DNA from: Oncomelania hupensis
Lineage: Eukaryota; Mollusca; Gastropoda; Littorinimorpha; Pomatiopsidae
Reading direction: 5' to 3'
DNA length: 64,000 nucleotides
Assembly: GCA_036898135.1 (NCBI GenBank)
Contig: CM072515.1
Location: forward strand, 54,263,236-54,327,235
Part shown: one piece after another, positions 10,040 to 21,589 of the stretch
Layout: every line of letters starts with the position of its first letter
Position numbering within the stretch: the first letter of the stretch is position 1
The notes under the pieces: generated by a model
What the model was told of the DNA's origin: nothing
Database searches by the model: none
Seen by the model: only the letters and a program-made list of their open reading frames with translations
Translations under genes and position numbers: made by a program

Positions 10040-11330
10040 AATTTATAATTATTTATTATCAATTTAACTTGTTCTTACCTTAGAGTTATATGAAGGAACA
10101 ACCGGAGAAGAGTTTAAACGCAGATTAAGACCAAACCTCGGGATGAAATGTCGACCCTGCTGCCGAAGATGTTGAGGTGTTGAATAATGCGACCGCTGCC
10201 GCTGATATTGCTGCTTTTGTTGCTGCTCACTGATTTAAACTGGAATGGATCCGCAAGTTTATTTCTGAGGAAGCAATGTTTCGCTCAGTTTCAATGAACA
10301 CCTTGGCTTCAGCACTGGTAGCGATCCTTTGCACTTCCGTAAACTCGTTTCGTCAATTCAAAACAAAAGCAAGCGTATTATGATTATGAGAACCGTCAGC
10401 ATTCGTTGGCCGATCTTTCACAAGTATAAAAAACCAACGTGGTAAACCGTCTTAGGACATTGTCGTCACAGGGTTTTGCAAAAAACCTGTCATCTCAAAA
10501 CAAACCGTTCAGAATTTGACAAGTTTTGCACGAGACACTTCACCAGAATTGTATAATTTTGTTCTGTTCTGTTTTGAAGAAAACTTCTTGTTGCCCCAAA
10601 AGCAACACTATCTCTAGTCAGAAAAGTGTTGCACAAGACGCGGCTTCTTCTTAGTATTATTATTATTTCCTTGAATTACTGTTCCTGGAATTAACTTGCT
10701 ATTGTCCCCTAAACAAGCATTTCCAGTGCCACAAAACTGGCACGAGTAACAATACTGTCACTTGTGACGTATTCCGAAATAAGCAATTCGAGTCAGCTCT
10801 GGGGGGCCAAAACAGGCGTCATTCACCGTAGATCATAATGAGCTCCCGCTTGCGTAAATTGTTTTTGTTTTTAGTCTCAAAAGAAGCAATTCTCAACAGT
10901 TTTGCGTAAGACAGGAGTTGATCTTTGCATTAGCCCCCGTTTGCTGCTGCTGGTGAAAGATTCTTCTTGTGAACGCGTATCCTGGTTTCGAAACAACCAA
11001 TTGAAGTAAGCCCGGGCACAGTTGCAGATCAAAGTTACTTCTTCATGCCCAGGATCCTGTTGTCTCACAACAAGCACATCCAATCAGATTACCTTTGTGT
11101 TGCTTTTTCTGTAACAATGTTTGTTCTTCTAGCCCTTGTTCTTTTTTTTCTTCTTTTTTTTTCTTGAAACAAAAAAGAATGGAGCAAGACGAGTGGTGAC
11201 AGGATATTTAGTGGCCAATTATATAATTCCAGAAGTTATCACTGACGTTGGTTTCGCATGCCCATCCTGCCATTACAAACTTTCTGAGTCTTTACAAAAG
11301 CTTATATACACAATGTGTCTTCACCAAAAG
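10040..11330. other. No gene seen; loosely repeated non-coding DNA
   Basis: No convincing ORF or RNA gene. A degenerate motif near AGTTTTGCACGAGAC appears at about 10,525, 10,630 and 10,900, hinting at a very old repeat. Confidence 0.4.
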
Positions 11331-11394
11331 AAATGACTTGTACTTAAACAGCGCACTTACCAGTTCATACAGCTGCTCAAGGTGCTGGCTGAAT

Positions 11395-11835
11395 TAAGAT
11401 CTAAATTAAAACCGCCCAGACCGCGTCAGAGCCGCCGACTTGCAGCAGCAGTCGCACAGTGGAACAACTGAGCTACGCTGAACGATCTTAGTGTGCGCCT
11501 CAGGGGTGCGCCTTGAGTTAGATCTTGTATAGAACAGCGCCTTGAGTAGCTCTTGAGCGGGAAAGCGCTAACCAAGAAAGATGCAAGAAATAAAATAAAA
11601 TAAACTGAAAAGGTATACGCCTTTACTTGAGCATGCCATCTGCCTTTTTTGGACAGAATGACCGGGTTCTTTAACATGCCACTGCGGAAACACGGGGGGA
11701 AATAAAACACCGTATGAAGAAACATTACAGAAAGTCGACTCCTGTGAGTTAACAAAAAAAAAATCCTGTCACCGACGAGATGCAAACCAGGTTTTCCCGG
11801 CACGCCAAGCTAGCATTCTACCCACTGAACCATTC
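11395..11835 (-). mobile_element. Family A-tailed SINE with tRNA-Gly-like head
   Basis: The minus strand starts with GAATGGTTCAGTGGGTAGAA, close to the 5' half of tRNA-Gly, with a decayed B box (CCTGGTTTGCATCTC). Downstream the body differs from family A until the last 120 bases, which match the family A 3' part (GCGGTTTTAATTTAGATCTT, CCAGCACCTTGAGCAGCTG, AAGTGCGCTGTTT). This suggests a shared 3' module joined to another head. Confidence 0.65.
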
Positions 11836-12180
11836 GCTACATCACTATAGCTGTAGAATAAGATCTTGTAATCTCCGAAACTGGATTCCAGTATTCATTA
11901 TTATTATGACGCCAGCACAGGATTACATTTTAAAAAAATAAAAAAAAATAAAAAAAGCTTATAACCCCGCCGTATCCTAATGAAGTGGTTTCATCAACAT
12001 TTGAAGTTTTCTCATTAATACGAAAAAGTGGTCTTTTTTCATTGTCTTCTTTCACAATCTTCTTAACAGAACAAGTGCTCTGAAGGTTCGGTGTTGATTA
12101 AGGTCTTCTCTGGAATGGTTATCCCCGTCTGCCTTTATCGCCTATGGCTGGTGTAGATGTTAAAACTTTAATATTCAATT

Positions 12181-12250
12181 GTGGCCTAGCCTAATCCTCG
12201 CTTAGTTTGCGAGAGATCCTGGTCGGTTCAAATACCGACGATAACAGGAT
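12181..12250 (+). pseudogene. tRNA-like sequence (relic)
   Basis: A 5-bp anticodon-type stem CTCGC/GCGAG with a 7-base loop TTAGTTT, and a T-arm-like GTCGG/CCGAC stem with an 8-base loop containing TTCAAATA. No matching acceptor stem or standard D-arm, and the T-loop is one base too long. Probably a SINE head or tRNA relic. Confidence 0.35.
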
Positions 12251-12447
12251 ATTTGTTTTCGAAAAAGAGTCCATCTCCTCTAAGGACTCTATAGGTAAAA
12301 AGGCTTATCACTTCTCCCTCTTTTTCCTCCCGTGTCCTGCACTAGCACGTGAATGAACCCATATATGGCTCAGTTGTCCAGGCTGTTCGACAGTGCCTTT
12401 GACATTGCAAGATTTTTTTTTTAAGCTCTTATGCGGTTTTTCATAAG

Positions 12448-12448
<1 letters not shown>

Positions 12449-12533
<85 letters not shown>
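12449..12533. repeat. (ATT)n microsatellite at SINE tail
   Basis: About 85 bp of pure ATT repeat directly at the 3' end of the minus-strand family A SINE. Confidence 0.95.
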
Positions 12534-12534
<1 letters not shown>

Positions 12535-12961
12535 GAGGATTTTTATAGCGCACTTATCTCGCCGTACTAGACCAGACTCTAGGCGCTGGCCGATACAGGA
12601 TCTAACTCAAACCGCCCGAGACGCCCACCCGCAGCCTTTGGGCGCATGGTCTGACGCCCGGACAACTGAGCACTATCCTGGCCAGCCAGGGATGGGGGAG
12701 AAGGACCTAGTGCATGCTGGGTGTGTTCTTGTTACCGGCACTCACCCGTCTAGGACATGAGCGTCAGGATCTTTAAAGTCCGTTATGATGGAATGTATGC
12801 GACACACAGACTAGACCTCGGTTTATACTCTCATCCGAAGGAGTAGGAAACGGGATTAAAGTGTCTTTCCCAGGGACACAACACAATGGCCCGGACAGGG
12901 CTCGAACCCGGGACCTTCAGATCCGCAAGCCAAAGCACTACCATTAGACCACCGTGCCTCC
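12534..12961 (-). mobile_element. Family A SINE, full-length reference copy
   Basis: On the minus strand: tRNA-like head at 12,961-12,885 (GTGGTCTAATGGTAGTGC; B box GGGTTCGAGCCC), a central body with TGAGAGTATAAACCGAGGTC and CATGTCCTAGACGGGTGAG, then GCGCCTAGAGTCTGGTC and the end AAGTGCGCTATAAAAATCC followed by (AAT)n. About 428 bp plus tail. Related copies or pieces lie at 4,351, 11,395, 33,395, 40,030, 45,660, 51,190, 52,085 and 62,550. Confidence 0.9.
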
Positions 12962-12964
12962 TCG

Positions 12965-13660
12965 TTCTCTCCAGGATTCTGAGTTTCGCCAGTGCCTTGA
13001 TCAACTCCTTGAGCTTACAAGTGCGTTATATAAGAATATTTACTTTCATAACCATTGTCCAAGTTGCTGTGGGGAAAACTTCACCGAGTTTCTTGCATAA
13101 TGATAGTTCCCTGTACGTAATGGTCTCCGTTGCACGTATTCTACTGCATAATGGTCTGTTGGGTTAGGTTCAACGAACTTGACAATTCAGATGTCTGCGT
13201 GTCCTTTCTCGTTATTTACACACCGTATAGATCTGTAGAGTGCGCCCCTCTCTGTTCTATCGTATTATAGGAGAATGTAGGGAAGACACAGTCTCTAGAG
13301 AGACGCTTTCCTATCCAGATACTGGCGGCTGTGTTAGACTACAACAGCTGGTATGGTAACGCCACAACAATAAAGGTGTTTTGAAGGCCTGCAGGTGGTT
13401 CAAGTTCTTTCTTGATAACATTCAAGGGGTTTTCTACGCCAACTATCTTTGGAACTTTCGCAATTCCAGATGGATAATAATTTGGGGAGGGTGGGAGTGA
13501 GGGGTGGTGGAGACCACCTATTTACTCCTTTGAGTGTTTACGCAAACGTGCTTTCTCCCTTGATGAATAAACGCGTTAAAATCCAATCGTAAAGGGACCC
13601 AGTTTTATATTTTTTCTTGAAATACTTTTTTTTGGTCATCTTGAACATGTTGTTTGTATA
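12965..13660. other. No gene seen
   Basis: Unique-looking AT-moderate sequence without a credible ORF, RNA gene or repeat that I recognise. Confidence 0.4.
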
Positions 13661-13663
13661 TAA

Positions 13664-14037
13664 TAATACAGGATGCTATGTACGCGCCTTTCCCCAAGGC
13701 TCAAAGCGCGGCGATCTATACCAACATACACGCTCACCTGTCTCATTTTTACTCTCACACACACCAAATACACATACATCACTCAAACAGGTGGTGTAAA
13801 GGCAGGAAGATCGCTATTAGAATACGGAAGAAAATCTAATTTTTATTTTTGAAATTTTTATATTGACTGCATCCTGTCAATTATTGAAGGGAGGGAGGAA
13901 ACCGGAGTGCCCGGAGAAAACCCTCGGTGACCTCAATAGTCTCGTACCTAAGTCACATACGTTCGCCCCTTGCGGGAATCGAACCCGCGACCTTCGGCAT
14001 AGGAAACCGGCGACTTATCCACTGCGCCACGAGGCCA
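13664..14037 (-). mobile_element. Family B SINE, full-length reference copy
   Basis: On the minus strand it begins GGTGGCCTCGTGGCGCAGTG (A box), has GGTCGCGGGTTCGATTCCCG (B box) about 50 bases on, and a body of about 300 bp ending GCGCGTACATAGCATCCTG plus a TATTATTATA tail. The head resembles a tRNA-Arg-like molecule, but that assignment is uncertain. Other copies are at 2,538 and 7,546. Confidence 0.88.
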
Positions 14038-14039
14038 CC

Positions 14040-14790
14040 CCTATATGTGTTTCATATCTTATTATCTTAATATTAAATTAATATCTTTTTAAACCTATGT
14101 TTTCAAATAACAGTTGAATATCTTATAGTTCCAATCATATAAAGGAAACTCAGTTCCTCCGAAATATGCGGATAGTCTTTTTGTGTTATTTTCTTCGTAT
14201 TATTTATTAAACGAATCTCTTCAGAAAGCTACAATATAACCGAAGAGCTGAGTCGTCTCTTTGTGGAAATAACCGAATAGCTAAACTGTCTCTTTATCAA
14301 AATAACAGAAGAGCTTTATATAACTTTTTCAGTATAGAAATAACAGAAGAATTTCAATCATAATTGCTCTAAAACATAATTTGGTGTAGCTTGGACTTTG
14401 TGTATGTGTATGTGTGTGTGTGCGCGCGTGTGTGCGCGTGTGTTTGTTGTAATATTAGACGCAGATATTTATTTAAAGCTATTTCTAATGTTTCAGGGAA
14501 AACACATGAACAGGTGGGGTGGCCTTTGTCTAAGCTCTTTTTGTGTTATCAATTCTTTCAGCAGATACAAACACTATAACGAGTCAATGTAGTTCATGAA
14601 CAAAAGATTAATTGTATAAGCTGTTATACAGAGCTAACTGTTCCATGAATCATGGAGAGAACGAGCCGTCTTGTTGACAGACAATGAGTCTTCAGCTGAC
14701 AATCTTCTGAACTATAGGCGCAATTTCGCTAGCGAGTTTTGTTGTCGGATAAAAGGATTCGCGTTCAGTGTTGTTATTAGAGTTGGTGGT
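14040..14790. other. No gene seen; loosely repeated AT-rich DNA
   Basis: Between 14,220 and 14,360 a short CAGAAGAGCT-like phrase recurs about four times at roughly 40-45-bp spacing (AATAACCGAATAG, AATAACAGAAGAG). No ORF of note. Confidence 0.4.
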
Positions 14791-14792
14791 TC

Positions 14793-14840
14793 ACCCGTCC
14801 CCTATACGCTTAATGTATCCGGGGACGTAAATTTACTCCC
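14793..14840 (+). repeat. 3'-end fragment of a dispersed retroposon
   Basis: CCCCTATACGCTTAATGTAT followed by CCGGGGACGTAAATTTACT matches 42,640-42,690 and 34,578-34,625, where it is followed by (AATG)n or (AACG)n tails. Confidence 0.55.
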
Positions 14841-14920
14841 CCCCCCCCCCCCCCCCAAAAAAAAAAAAAAAAAAAAAAAAGGTGTTATTACTCAGTAAAT
14901 CTGTCGAAGAACCCCCCCCC

Positions 14921-15001
<81 letters not shown>
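14841..15001. repeat. poly(C)-poly(A) run and (CT)n microsatellite
   Basis: A C run of about 16, an A run of about 24, a second short C run, then about 75 bp of CT. Confidence 0.9.
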
Positions 15002-15003
<2 letters not shown>

Positions 15004-15377
15004 GTGGGTACTGGGTACACCAGATGGTAACGCCGTTGAGCTTAACCCATTTTTATTAATTCATTTACTGCTTTATTTATTTGTTTGTCTAGTGAAACAC
15101 CTGTTCACATTTGGCAACTGCCTATATTGTTAAAGAATAATACAAGTATTTATTTATTTATGTACTTACGTTTTATTTATCTGTTTTTGTTTGGATTGAT
15201 TTAATAATTTATTTTAGAGTGAGTTTGGGGGTACTTTCTGTTTTGTTTTTATTTTGTCTATTTTCCAGAAACGGAAGAGAGCGTTTTCGTTTTACTTTAA
15301 CAAATGCAACCTCTTCGTCACACAGACTGATCATTCCATAAAGTTTCTCAGTGTTACTGCAAGGACAGATAAAAGAA

Positions 15378-15488
15378 AGAGAAGAAGAAGAAGAAGAAGA
15401 AGAAGAAGAAGAAGAAGAAGAAGAAGAAGAAGAAGAAGAAGAAGAAGAAGAAGAAGAAGAAGAAGAAGAACAACAACAACAACAACAA
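15378..15488. repeat. (AAG)n-(AAC)n microsatellite
   Basis: About 90 bp of AAG repeat passing into AAC repeat. Arg-, Ser- or Leu-rich frames here are artefacts. Confidence 0.95.
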
Positions 15489-16240
15489 AGAAAGAAATAA
15501 AGAAAGAAAGAAGAAGGAAGAAGAAAGAAGAAGAGTTCAGCAGGTACTCTCGACGAGCTGGCTGCGGGTTCAATCACGTTCCTTGGAACCTAAACATTAA
15601 ACTGGCTGCAAGCCCTGGTCACATTACAACTACTACCAGTCATGTGGTTCGTTTATGTGCACACGGGTGGGCGGGACTGACTTAACTATTTAATTCATTA
15701 AGACTAGTATTTATACGGGGCTGTTGGGTCCTAATCTCTCTTTTACCTGGGTGCCGTTGCCCTGCGGTTGCTGTGCTTTCACTGAGAAAACGATCCGAAT
15801 TTTTCTCCTACCTCACGAGTTTACTAATATCAATTATTATCTAAAAATCCTATCTCCGTGACTATGAAATAGAATAATAAACGATTAACAACAATGAGCG
15901 GCGCTTTCAACGCTGTAGGAAAAAAAACTTCAAGGCGCTTTCATGAAGTTGACCCTGAGAAACGAGAGGTCATAACGCATGACCGAAAGGTTACTGGCAA
16001 CTCTTTACCTTGATAATGAACGGCAGAACGTTTCTAAAGAACCCCCATAGGTAAAGCAGCGAGGTAGGGAGAAAGAGAAAATGGGTAAGTACTGCCCTCA
16101 TAAAGCTGGCTTTGAGGAAAGGCTCTAACCTAAGACCTGAGGGTTAAGAGAGCCTTCATCTTTAGTATGGACACTCGAAGTCGGAAAGACTTGTAAGAGT
16201 CTGCGTCCACTGTTATCTTCTTTATGGCTCCGGACAAGTA

Positions 16241-16380
16241 CAATACAATACAATACAATACAATACAATACAATACAATACAATACAATACAATACAATA
16301 CAATACAATACAATACAATACAATACAGGATTATTGCTTTAGGTCCAGCGGACTCTTTTGAGCCAAATCAGGATCAGGAT
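16241..16380 (-). mobile_element. Family D retroposon, severely 5'-truncated copy
   Basis: Only the last 50 or so bases of family D remain (16,328-16,380), with the tail expanded to about 87 bp of AATAC pentamer. The unit is flanked by the perfect 13-bp duplication CTCCGGACAAGTA (16,228-16,240 and 16,381-16,393). 5' truncation is a LINE-type insertion feature. Confidence 0.85.
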
Positions 16381-16393
16381 CTCCGGACAAGTA

Positions 16394-16537
16394 AAGAATG
16401 GACTGGCTTGACACTGAGCGAAGACATGAGGATTGCTGAGGACAGAGAAAGATGGAGTACGATGGTTAAACGATTGTCTGTGGTGCCCCAACGACTTTCG
16501 AGGTACGGGATAGGATAGGACAGGATAGGACAGGACA
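16394..16537 (+). pseudogene. RTE-like 3' fragment, very short
   Basis: Matches the last 110 bases of the RTE-like ORF end (GAATGGACTGGCTTGACACTG) plus a GGATAGGACA tail. GGACAAGTA on both sides suggests a 9-bp target duplication, later used as the insertion site of the family D fragment. Confidence 0.8.
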
Positions 16538-16559
16538 AGTAGACTATAATCTTATACAA

Positions 16560-17395
16560 CTGCCCAAACGTCTGGACCTAATTAGCGTAAATACATTTGT
16601 TCTTGTCCTACCACGGGAAACCTACCTGGATATTTACGGCTTTACCGCTTTCTTTGTGCTCTCGTTGTTGTTGTCGTTATAGTTGTTATTTTTCTTGTTC
16701 TTGTTCATTCTTTCCAATTTTTCTTCTTTTTTTCATTTCTTTTTTTTTTCTTTCTTACTTTCTTTCTTCCTTTTCTTTATTTTGTCCTTTCTTTCTTTCT
16801 GTCATTTTTCTTTTATTTTCTTTGTTTTGTTTTTCCATTCCTCTTGTTGATGTTGTTGTTGGTCGTTATTGTTGTTGTCCTTAATGTTGTTGTTGCTGTT
16901 GCTCTTCTTCTTCTACTTCTACTACTACTAAGTTCTTCTTCTTCCTCTTCCTCCTCCTTCTCTGAAAGTTTCCAAACTAAATATTGATATGATAACAATA
17001 ACCTCATTTCTAAATATCTTCATTTCACTCTTTCTTGGACTTCTGTTGAAAGTATACTGTTTTTTGTGTTGTCCACCTGACGAACAGCTTACTAAAAAAT
17101 GGGCACTGTATTGTTTGGCCTTGTTATTGTCTAAATTGGCATACTTGTGACCTATGTAAGCCTACGTATTTGTTTCTCGTGATTGTAAATTTTGTTATAC
17201 ATAATTATGGGGTCCAAACATGGATTCAATTATCATTACTACTCTGGCCAAAGTTTCGGTGTCATAGTAAACAAAAATACGAAAATATATTTTTCTCTAT
17301 GACTTTATCAGTAAGCATAGGTAGTGTAATTCTTAAAAGCAATAAAAGGTGAGAAAAACGAAAAAGCAAGTTCTTCACTAACTTAGTAAGTCGTC
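16560..17395. other. No gene seen; pyrimidine-rich then AT-rich DNA
   Basis: T/C-rich stretch at 16,660-16,960 with scattered GTT and CTT repeats, then AT-rich sequence. No credible gene. Confidence 0.45.
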
Positions 17396-17409
17396 ACTAC
17401 CTATCTTCT

Positions 17410-17969
17410 CTCCAGGATCGCACAAACAACTGCTACCCTGGCAAGGTTGAAACCCATTTGGAAAGACAAGACCATCAGTCTACATTCCAAGGTAAGGCTG
17501 CTGCGCTCCTTTGTCACTTCCATCTTCCTATACGCTTGCGAAACGTGGACTCTCACAGCAGATCTACAACGAAGAATACAAAGCATAAAGATGAGGTGCT
17601 ACAGAAGACTTCTGGGCATTTCCTATACCCAGCACATCACCAAGTCCGACAGACCATCACACAACCATTGGATCACACGATGACCTGCTCACAGTGGTGA
17701 AGAAACGGAAACTCCAATGGTATGGCCACGTCACCAGATCATCAGGCCTTGCAAAGACCATCCTGCAAGTCGCAGTGCAAGGAGGTAGAAGAAGAGGGAG
17801 ACCAAAAAAGAGGTGGGAGGACAACATTCGAGAATGGACTGGCTTGACATTGAGCAAAGCCATCAGGGTTGCTGAGGACAGAGAAAGATGGAGTATGCTG
17901 GCTAAACGATCATCTGTGGTGCCCCAACGACCTCAGAGTTACGGGATAGGATAGGATAGGATAGATAGG
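17410..17969 (+). pseudogene. RTE-like retrotransposon, 5'-truncated copy
   Basis: About 560 bp flanked by the 11-bp duplication ACCTATCTTCT (17,399-17,409 and 17,970-17,980). Encodes the region after the reverse-transcriptase core (LKPIWKDKTISLHSK, FLYACETWTL, RWYGHVTRSS, RWEDNIREWTG) in two frames because of small deletions. Ends in (GGATA)n. Confidence 0.9.
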
Positions 17970-18300
17970 ACCTATCTTCTTCCCGTTCCGGCTTGGTTAC
18001 CCTTCATCCTCTGGCTTGTAGCAGCACCCGAGGGGAAACTTTGGCAAGCAAACTGTCTCTACCGTTCCTGTAGTGGCACATGAGCCAAGTTTTCGGGTGT
18101 CTCACCAGCCCCATGACCACTGAAGGCGCTTCCAGAGTAGAAACAGTTGTGTGGTCAGGATGGTTAACAAATACAGTTACGGGTTTTCAATGCTGGTGTG
18201 CTGCTGCAGAAAGTCTTCAACTTTACACTACCGTTGCCCTGGTGTATCAGGTGACATTTAAAGACCAGTTGTTCTCCTTTCACATTTTAGTAAATAGGTA

Positions 18301-18593
18301 GCCATTGGACAACACGATGACATGCTCACAGTGGTGAAGAAACGGAAACTCCGATGGTATGGCCACGTCAGCGAAGCATCAGGCCTTGCAAAGACCATCC
18401 TGCACGACACTGTGCAAGGAGGCAAAAGAAGAGGAAGACAAAAAAAGGGGTGGGGGGGACAACATTCGAGAATGGATTGGCTTGACACTGAGCGAAGCCA
18501 CGAGGTTTGCTGAGGACAGAGAAAGATGGAATACTCTGGTTAAACGATCATCTGTGGTGCCCCAACGATCTTCGAGTTACGGGATAGGATAGG
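18301..18593 (+). pseudogene. RTE-like 3' fragment
   Basis: Last 290 bp of the same family with frame breaks and a short GGATA tail. AAATAGGTAGCCA at 18,292-18,304 and AAATAGATAGCCA at 18,594-18,606 are a near-perfect target duplication that overlaps the 5' edge. Confidence 0.85.
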
Positions 18594-18769
18594 AAATAGA
18601 TAGCCACGTAACTTCAAGTGGAAATAGATTTTTTTTAAAGCACTTTACCCCGCTATACATTATGCTGGTTGAATTTTAAACCGCGGTTAATTCTAAACTA
18701 TACTACGCTAAACCAATTACAAGAAACTCGTAGAAACCGCTTTTAACAGTAAACAAATTCAGTTAAATT

Positions 18770-19260
18770 AGGGCATGAATGGAAAAATCGATAAATACCT
18801 CAAGCATCCAGAATTCGTTACGGAGCTTTTAGTCACCAAGTAGCCAAAATGAAACGACATAGTAATCAAGGTAATTATTAGCCCACAATTTTGAAAGTCG
18901 ACAAATGAAAGATATTTAATGAAGTAATAAATACTTTAGCATTGAGGGAAGTTTTCACAAAGCTTGTTTAGTCTAAACGAATCAAATACAATAATCGATA
19001 ATTTCTTTAGCAAATTGGGCGAATTTTAAGCCAGAGGTAGCTTTATTTAGAAGTGGACAGATGAAATAAATGAAAATCAATAACTACTTTAAAAGCTCGC
19101 CTGATCATTTTCTTACAGGAAATGTGTTCAATACAAAAGTCGTTCTACCGAGGTACGTAAACTGCACTGAAGCAAATCGATAAATGTCTTAACTTTTTTT
19201 CCACAGAGCTTCCTAATCATTACTGTAACTTTCACGCCTCTTCTCTCTCACATTTAGAGC
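18770..19260. repeat. Degenerate tandem repeat array
   Basis: Loosely periodic units contain ATAAATACCTyAAG and AGCCAAAATGAAAC phrases, recurring again at 21,590-22,000. Strongly diverged, no ORF. Confidence 0.4.
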
Positions 19261-19362
19261 TTTTTAAAACACTTCTTCAGCGCTTGTTAGAGTGAAAATG
19301 CTTCTTCGTAAATTGGAGGAATGAATTCGAAGCTAAATTTGCTCACTGAACCTATTGAAAGG

Positions 19363-19545
19363 CCCAGTTCCTAGGCTTTGTTTATTTGCGACGAAAACGG
19401 GTTTACCTTAAAATTTGCCTCGTTATTGCATTAAGCAGTAATGAAAGAGGGCTTGTTGCTCAAACCAAGCGCTACAGTTTGAATCTTCCATTTCTGTTCT
19501 GACAGGGAGTGATTTCCCTTGTTTTACGGTACACCAAATACCATA
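19363..19545 (+). repeat. Dispersed repeat, copy 1
   Basis: Homologous in reverse to 38,600-38,795 (shared GACGAAAACGGGTTT, TTGTTGCTCAAACCAA and CGCTACAGTTTGAAT blocks). Class unknown. Confidence 0.6.
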
Positions 19546-20667
19546 GCCGTGTGATCTTAGACCCTGTTTCTGAAGGAACCACGCGGCTTTTTGTGTCTGA
19601 GGTAGAGTAGGGTAGGGTCTATGGTATCAAACTAACGCGATAAACCTTACCGAGTCACTGTTTCTTGGCTTCTGCCTTCTATCCGCTTTGGCACAGGCTA
19701 TTTTTAGTTCAAGAGTAGTGGTTAGTGCTTGCTATTAATAGGCATAAAAACTACGGAATTTAATGATGTAAAAAAAATAACTCTACTTTCGAAAGAGTTA
19801 TTTTTTCGTTGTCAGCTTTTTTTTTTTTTAGTGTAGCAACATTCACTGTGAATGTTAAACGGATCTGTTGAGGGGGCGTGGTAACAAGTGGATCCCTTTA
19901 AGCTTCTTCTATAGGCAACCCGGGCAAAAATCAACTTTCTGTATTAATATTTGGCAGCTATATACACTCTGAAATAAGCTTTTTCATTTTTTTTTTACTT
20001 TGGACGAATACATTTTATTTTTTTTACAACTAAAACATTAGTAAACAATTTCACAGCACTTACAATTATATTACAGACAAAGTAACCAATAAAATATAGG
20101 CAATAATCAACATAAATGAAGACGGCAATCCATTCACATGTGTTTAAAGACACTCACACAATAATTGTCATATTACCACACAACCCAAAAAAATGCATTT
20201 TCACAAAAGTTCTAATTTTCTTGCTAGTATTGTGACTCGGCTTTTCCTTTACGAAGCAAATAGAAAAAATTGGAATAATCTACCACTTTCTAAACTATCT
20301 GCAAAGAAAAAATGACCGAAATCGGATCCGCCAATTTGTATATACAGTGCGAAACCTGTTTAGAAAATAGTGAAGTATAATGACCTTGACCTTTTAGAAA
20401 GTACAAATACGAATAATCTAATATGCTTAGCAGTATAGTTAGACTATCCGCAAAGTAAAAATTATCAATTTCGGTTCAGTTACTATTGAGATAAGGCCAA
20501 AAATGTATTTGGAACCCAAAACAAAATGTAAGACGACTGCTATTGTAGGATGGCCCGTGATTTGAAGTACCTGTATATACAAAAACTTAGCAAAATCGCC
20601 TAAACCGTTTTTTAGATATTGAGCAAGATGTGTTTAGCAACAAAATGACACCAGTTACCTTGACCAG

Positions 20668-20700
20668 ACAGCTTCTATAATTATAGTAGAAGCTGTCTGC
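20668..20700. repeat. Short perfect hairpin
   Basis: AGACAGCTTCTA and its reverse complement TAGAAGCTGTCT enclose TAATTATAG. Confidence 0.7.
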
Positions 20701-20708
20701 CTTGACCT

Positions 20709-21175
20709 CAGTGTTCCCTCCACACACAAAAAATGAGAGTCCTTGAGACTCTCAGGTATAAAATTTTAAGAGTCCTTGTGCAAATTTGAGAGTCCCCAAA
20801 TCGGTGGATGAACGGGTTTTGGGCCCAGTCAACCAAGTCAGAAGTGACATGATCGTGTATGATAGAATCAAAGAATGGATTCCACGAAGATTTCTTCTGT
20901 TCAGTGAATGTATTGCTTGGAGGAAGTTTACAATGCGCGCGCATGCGATTTTTAAGGACGACAACTCCCGACACAATCTTTAATCGTCTGCAATGGCAGT
21001 CTCAGTTGGGTTCTGATTCTGATTATGCCGTGAATTAGTTCGCCACTCGTATTTTTGACTTCAGCGATTCGAAAAAAATGTGTGCGTCAACGGACGCACA
21101 CATGCAAATTTTTCTGCGTCATTTTTCATATTTTGTGCGTAATTGACGCACTACTGTGCGTAATCGGGAACACTG
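20709..21175. mobile_element. Non-autonomous hAT element (MITE)
   Basis: A 467-bp insert with perfect 10-bp terminal inverted repeats CAGTGTTCCC/GGGAACACTG and a perfect 8-bp target duplication CTTGACCT (20,701-20,708 and 21,176-21,183). Both are diagnostic of hAT transposition. No transposase inside. It split the surrounding dispersed repeat. Confidence 0.92.
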
Positions 21176-21589
21176 CTTGACCTAGACGGTAGAGCAGATA
21201 TGGCGGCACGGGATGCAGGCATTAACTTATGGAATGTTGTCAAAATCTGTTCAATGGTTCATGAGATATAACGGACTGACCGAGGGACGGAGAGACCGAC
21301 AGACCGACATTTGGCTCGGTGGGATTCCTCCCCCACCCCACCACACTTTCTCCACCTATTCGAAAGCATTTTCAAATAAATCTGGAAATTAAAAAAATCG
21401 AAAGCAGTGCGCCGCCTATATACATTACACGTATAGCAGCGTTTTAATGATTACCCATACACATAGAAGAAGATCTCAATTAAACAATATTTTGAAGACT
21501 TTTAAAAATATACTCTTAAATTTTTTTTTTAAATAAATACATTTGCACCGGGATTTTCTCCCAGAGTTTGTACGGACAAACGGTTACTA

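Larger units (their letters stand above)
20210..21325 (+). repeat. Dispersed TGACCTTGA-bearing repeat, split by a MITE
   Basis: Several diverged units with ATTTCGGTTCAGTTACTATT, TGACCTTGACC (20,381) and, after the hAT insertion, TGTCAAAATCTGTTCAATGG plus a GACCGACAGACCGAC end. The block order equals 3,955-4,165. Confidence 0.55.

Noticed and set aside
12865..14040. tRNA genes at the GGTTCGA boxes
   Set aside because: A and B boxes occur as heads of dispersed SINEs, without acceptor-stem pairing.
16597..16884. 95-codon Phe/Ser/Leu-rich ORF resembling a membrane protein
   Set aside because: Lies in a T/C-rich low-complexity stretch. Hydrophobicity follows from base composition, and no motif is present.
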